Made by a program: the position numbers and the translations under genes. Shown here in pieces: positions 5,479 through 5,756 of a DNA stretch of 5,756 bases. The stretch is from Cryomorphaceae bacterium. Its GTDB lineage: Bacteria > Bacteroidota > Bacteroidia > Flavobacteriales_D > Crocinitomicaceae. The DNA lies in assembly GCA_027485365.1 (NCBI GenBank), contig JAIXRD010000158.1, forward strand, positions 1-5,756, written 5' to 3'. The notes beneath the pieces were generated by a model. The model made no database searches. It had not been told where the DNA came from and saw only the letters and a list, made by a program, of their open reading frames with translations. Each line of letters begins with the position of its first letter. Position 1 is the stretch's first letter.

Positions 5479-5756
5479 ATGAGAAGAAGAAAAGCGAAAA
5501 AAATTGCCATCCTCCCGGATCCAAAATTCAACGAACAGGTTGTTACCAAGTTTGTGAATAATTTAATGTATTCCGGTAAGAAGAGTTTGGCGTTTAAAAT
5601 ATTCTACGATGCGATAGAGCTCGTAGAAAAAAAGATTGAAGATACTCCAGGTCTTGAGGTTTGGAGAAAAGCAATTGAAAATGTTACACCGAGTGTAGAG
5701 GTTAGGAGCCGAAGAGTTGGTGGAGCTACGTTTCAAATTCCAACTCCGGTGCGTGA
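5479..5756 (+). CDS. rpsG: 30S ribosomal protein S7, N-terminal part only
   Basis: This frame runs off the right edge after 92 complete codons, about 60% of a normal S7 (roughly 156-158 residues). S7 binds the 3' major domain of 16S rRNA early in 30S assembly and helps form the tRNA exit site. The protein begins MRRRKAKKIAILPDPKFNE and continues with KFVNNLMYSGKKSLAFKIFYDA (24-45), a conserved helical segment. The last visible part, ENVTPSVEVRSRRVGGATFQIP (67-88), is the most diagnostic S7 motif. The ATG at 5479 gives the expected family start. It follows rpsL by 32 nt in the same direction; fusA usually comes next in this operon, outside the window. The spacer has no Shine-Dalgarno and carries a small direct repeat AGCGAT at 5461-5466 and 5475-5480, the second overlapping the start codon. 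Confidence 0.97.
   Translation, partial: MRRRKAKKIAILPDPKFNEQVVTKFVNNLMYSGKKSLAFKIFYDAIELVEKKIEDTPGLEVWRKAIENVTPSVEVRSRRVGGATFQIPTPVR

Noticed and set aside
1..5756. CRISPR array, insertion sequence, tRNA, rRNA, toxin-antitoxin or phage-defence module
   Set aside because: No regularly spaced direct repeats, transposase motifs, tRNA cloverleaf or relevant protein families are visible on either strand.

Overview
The window is a low-G+C piece of a Bacteroidota chromosome, most likely Flavobacteriales-like (the order is inference). The evidence is the kind of secreted proteins: a gliding-motility/CHU_C-type C-terminal domain, an N-terminal domain beginning ATHILGGE, and PKD and Calx-beta-like modules. 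Three of four secreted proteins have a Gln at or next to the predicted signal-peptide cleavage site, as is common in this phylum. There are no Shine-Dalgarno sequences, and an exact Bacteroidota-type promoter (TTG-N19-TATCTTTG) precedes the ribosomal protein genes. It looks like ordinary chromosome, with no mobile element, CRISPR array, tRNA or rRNA.

Layout: positions 1-138 (minus strand) hold the first 46 codons of an unidentified secreted protein. Positions 139-302 are a non-coding spacer with an inverted repeat next to that gene's start codon, a TACGTAGT hairpin and a phased set of TA(C/T)GTAGTT repeats. Positions 303-1817 (minus) encode a complete PhoD-family metallophosphatase with its metal-site motifs intact. 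An 84-bp divergent promoter region (1818-1901) carries another TATACGTAGT. Two plus-strand genes follow, 13 nt apart: a PKD-containing secreted protein with a short type IX secretion-like tail (1902-3098), and a larger cell-surface protein with a CHU_C sorting domain (3112-4866). After a 202-nt spacer with weak inverted repeats comes the str-type ribosomal operon: rpsL (5069-5446), then rpsG running off the window (5479-5756).

The genes form two functional groups. The left and centre are envelope or exported proteins: a phosphatase that could release phosphate from organic phosphoesters, and two adhesin-like proteins probably co-transcribed and probably exported through the Sec and type IX systems. 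The right is core translation machinery with its own strong promoter and a transcript that probably begins with a hairpin. I found no convincing new biological system. The items most worth a second look are the rpsL leader hairpin, the TACGTAGT sites in two non-coding regions, the short C-terminal tail of the 1902-3098 protein, and the contrast in signal-peptide +1 residues.
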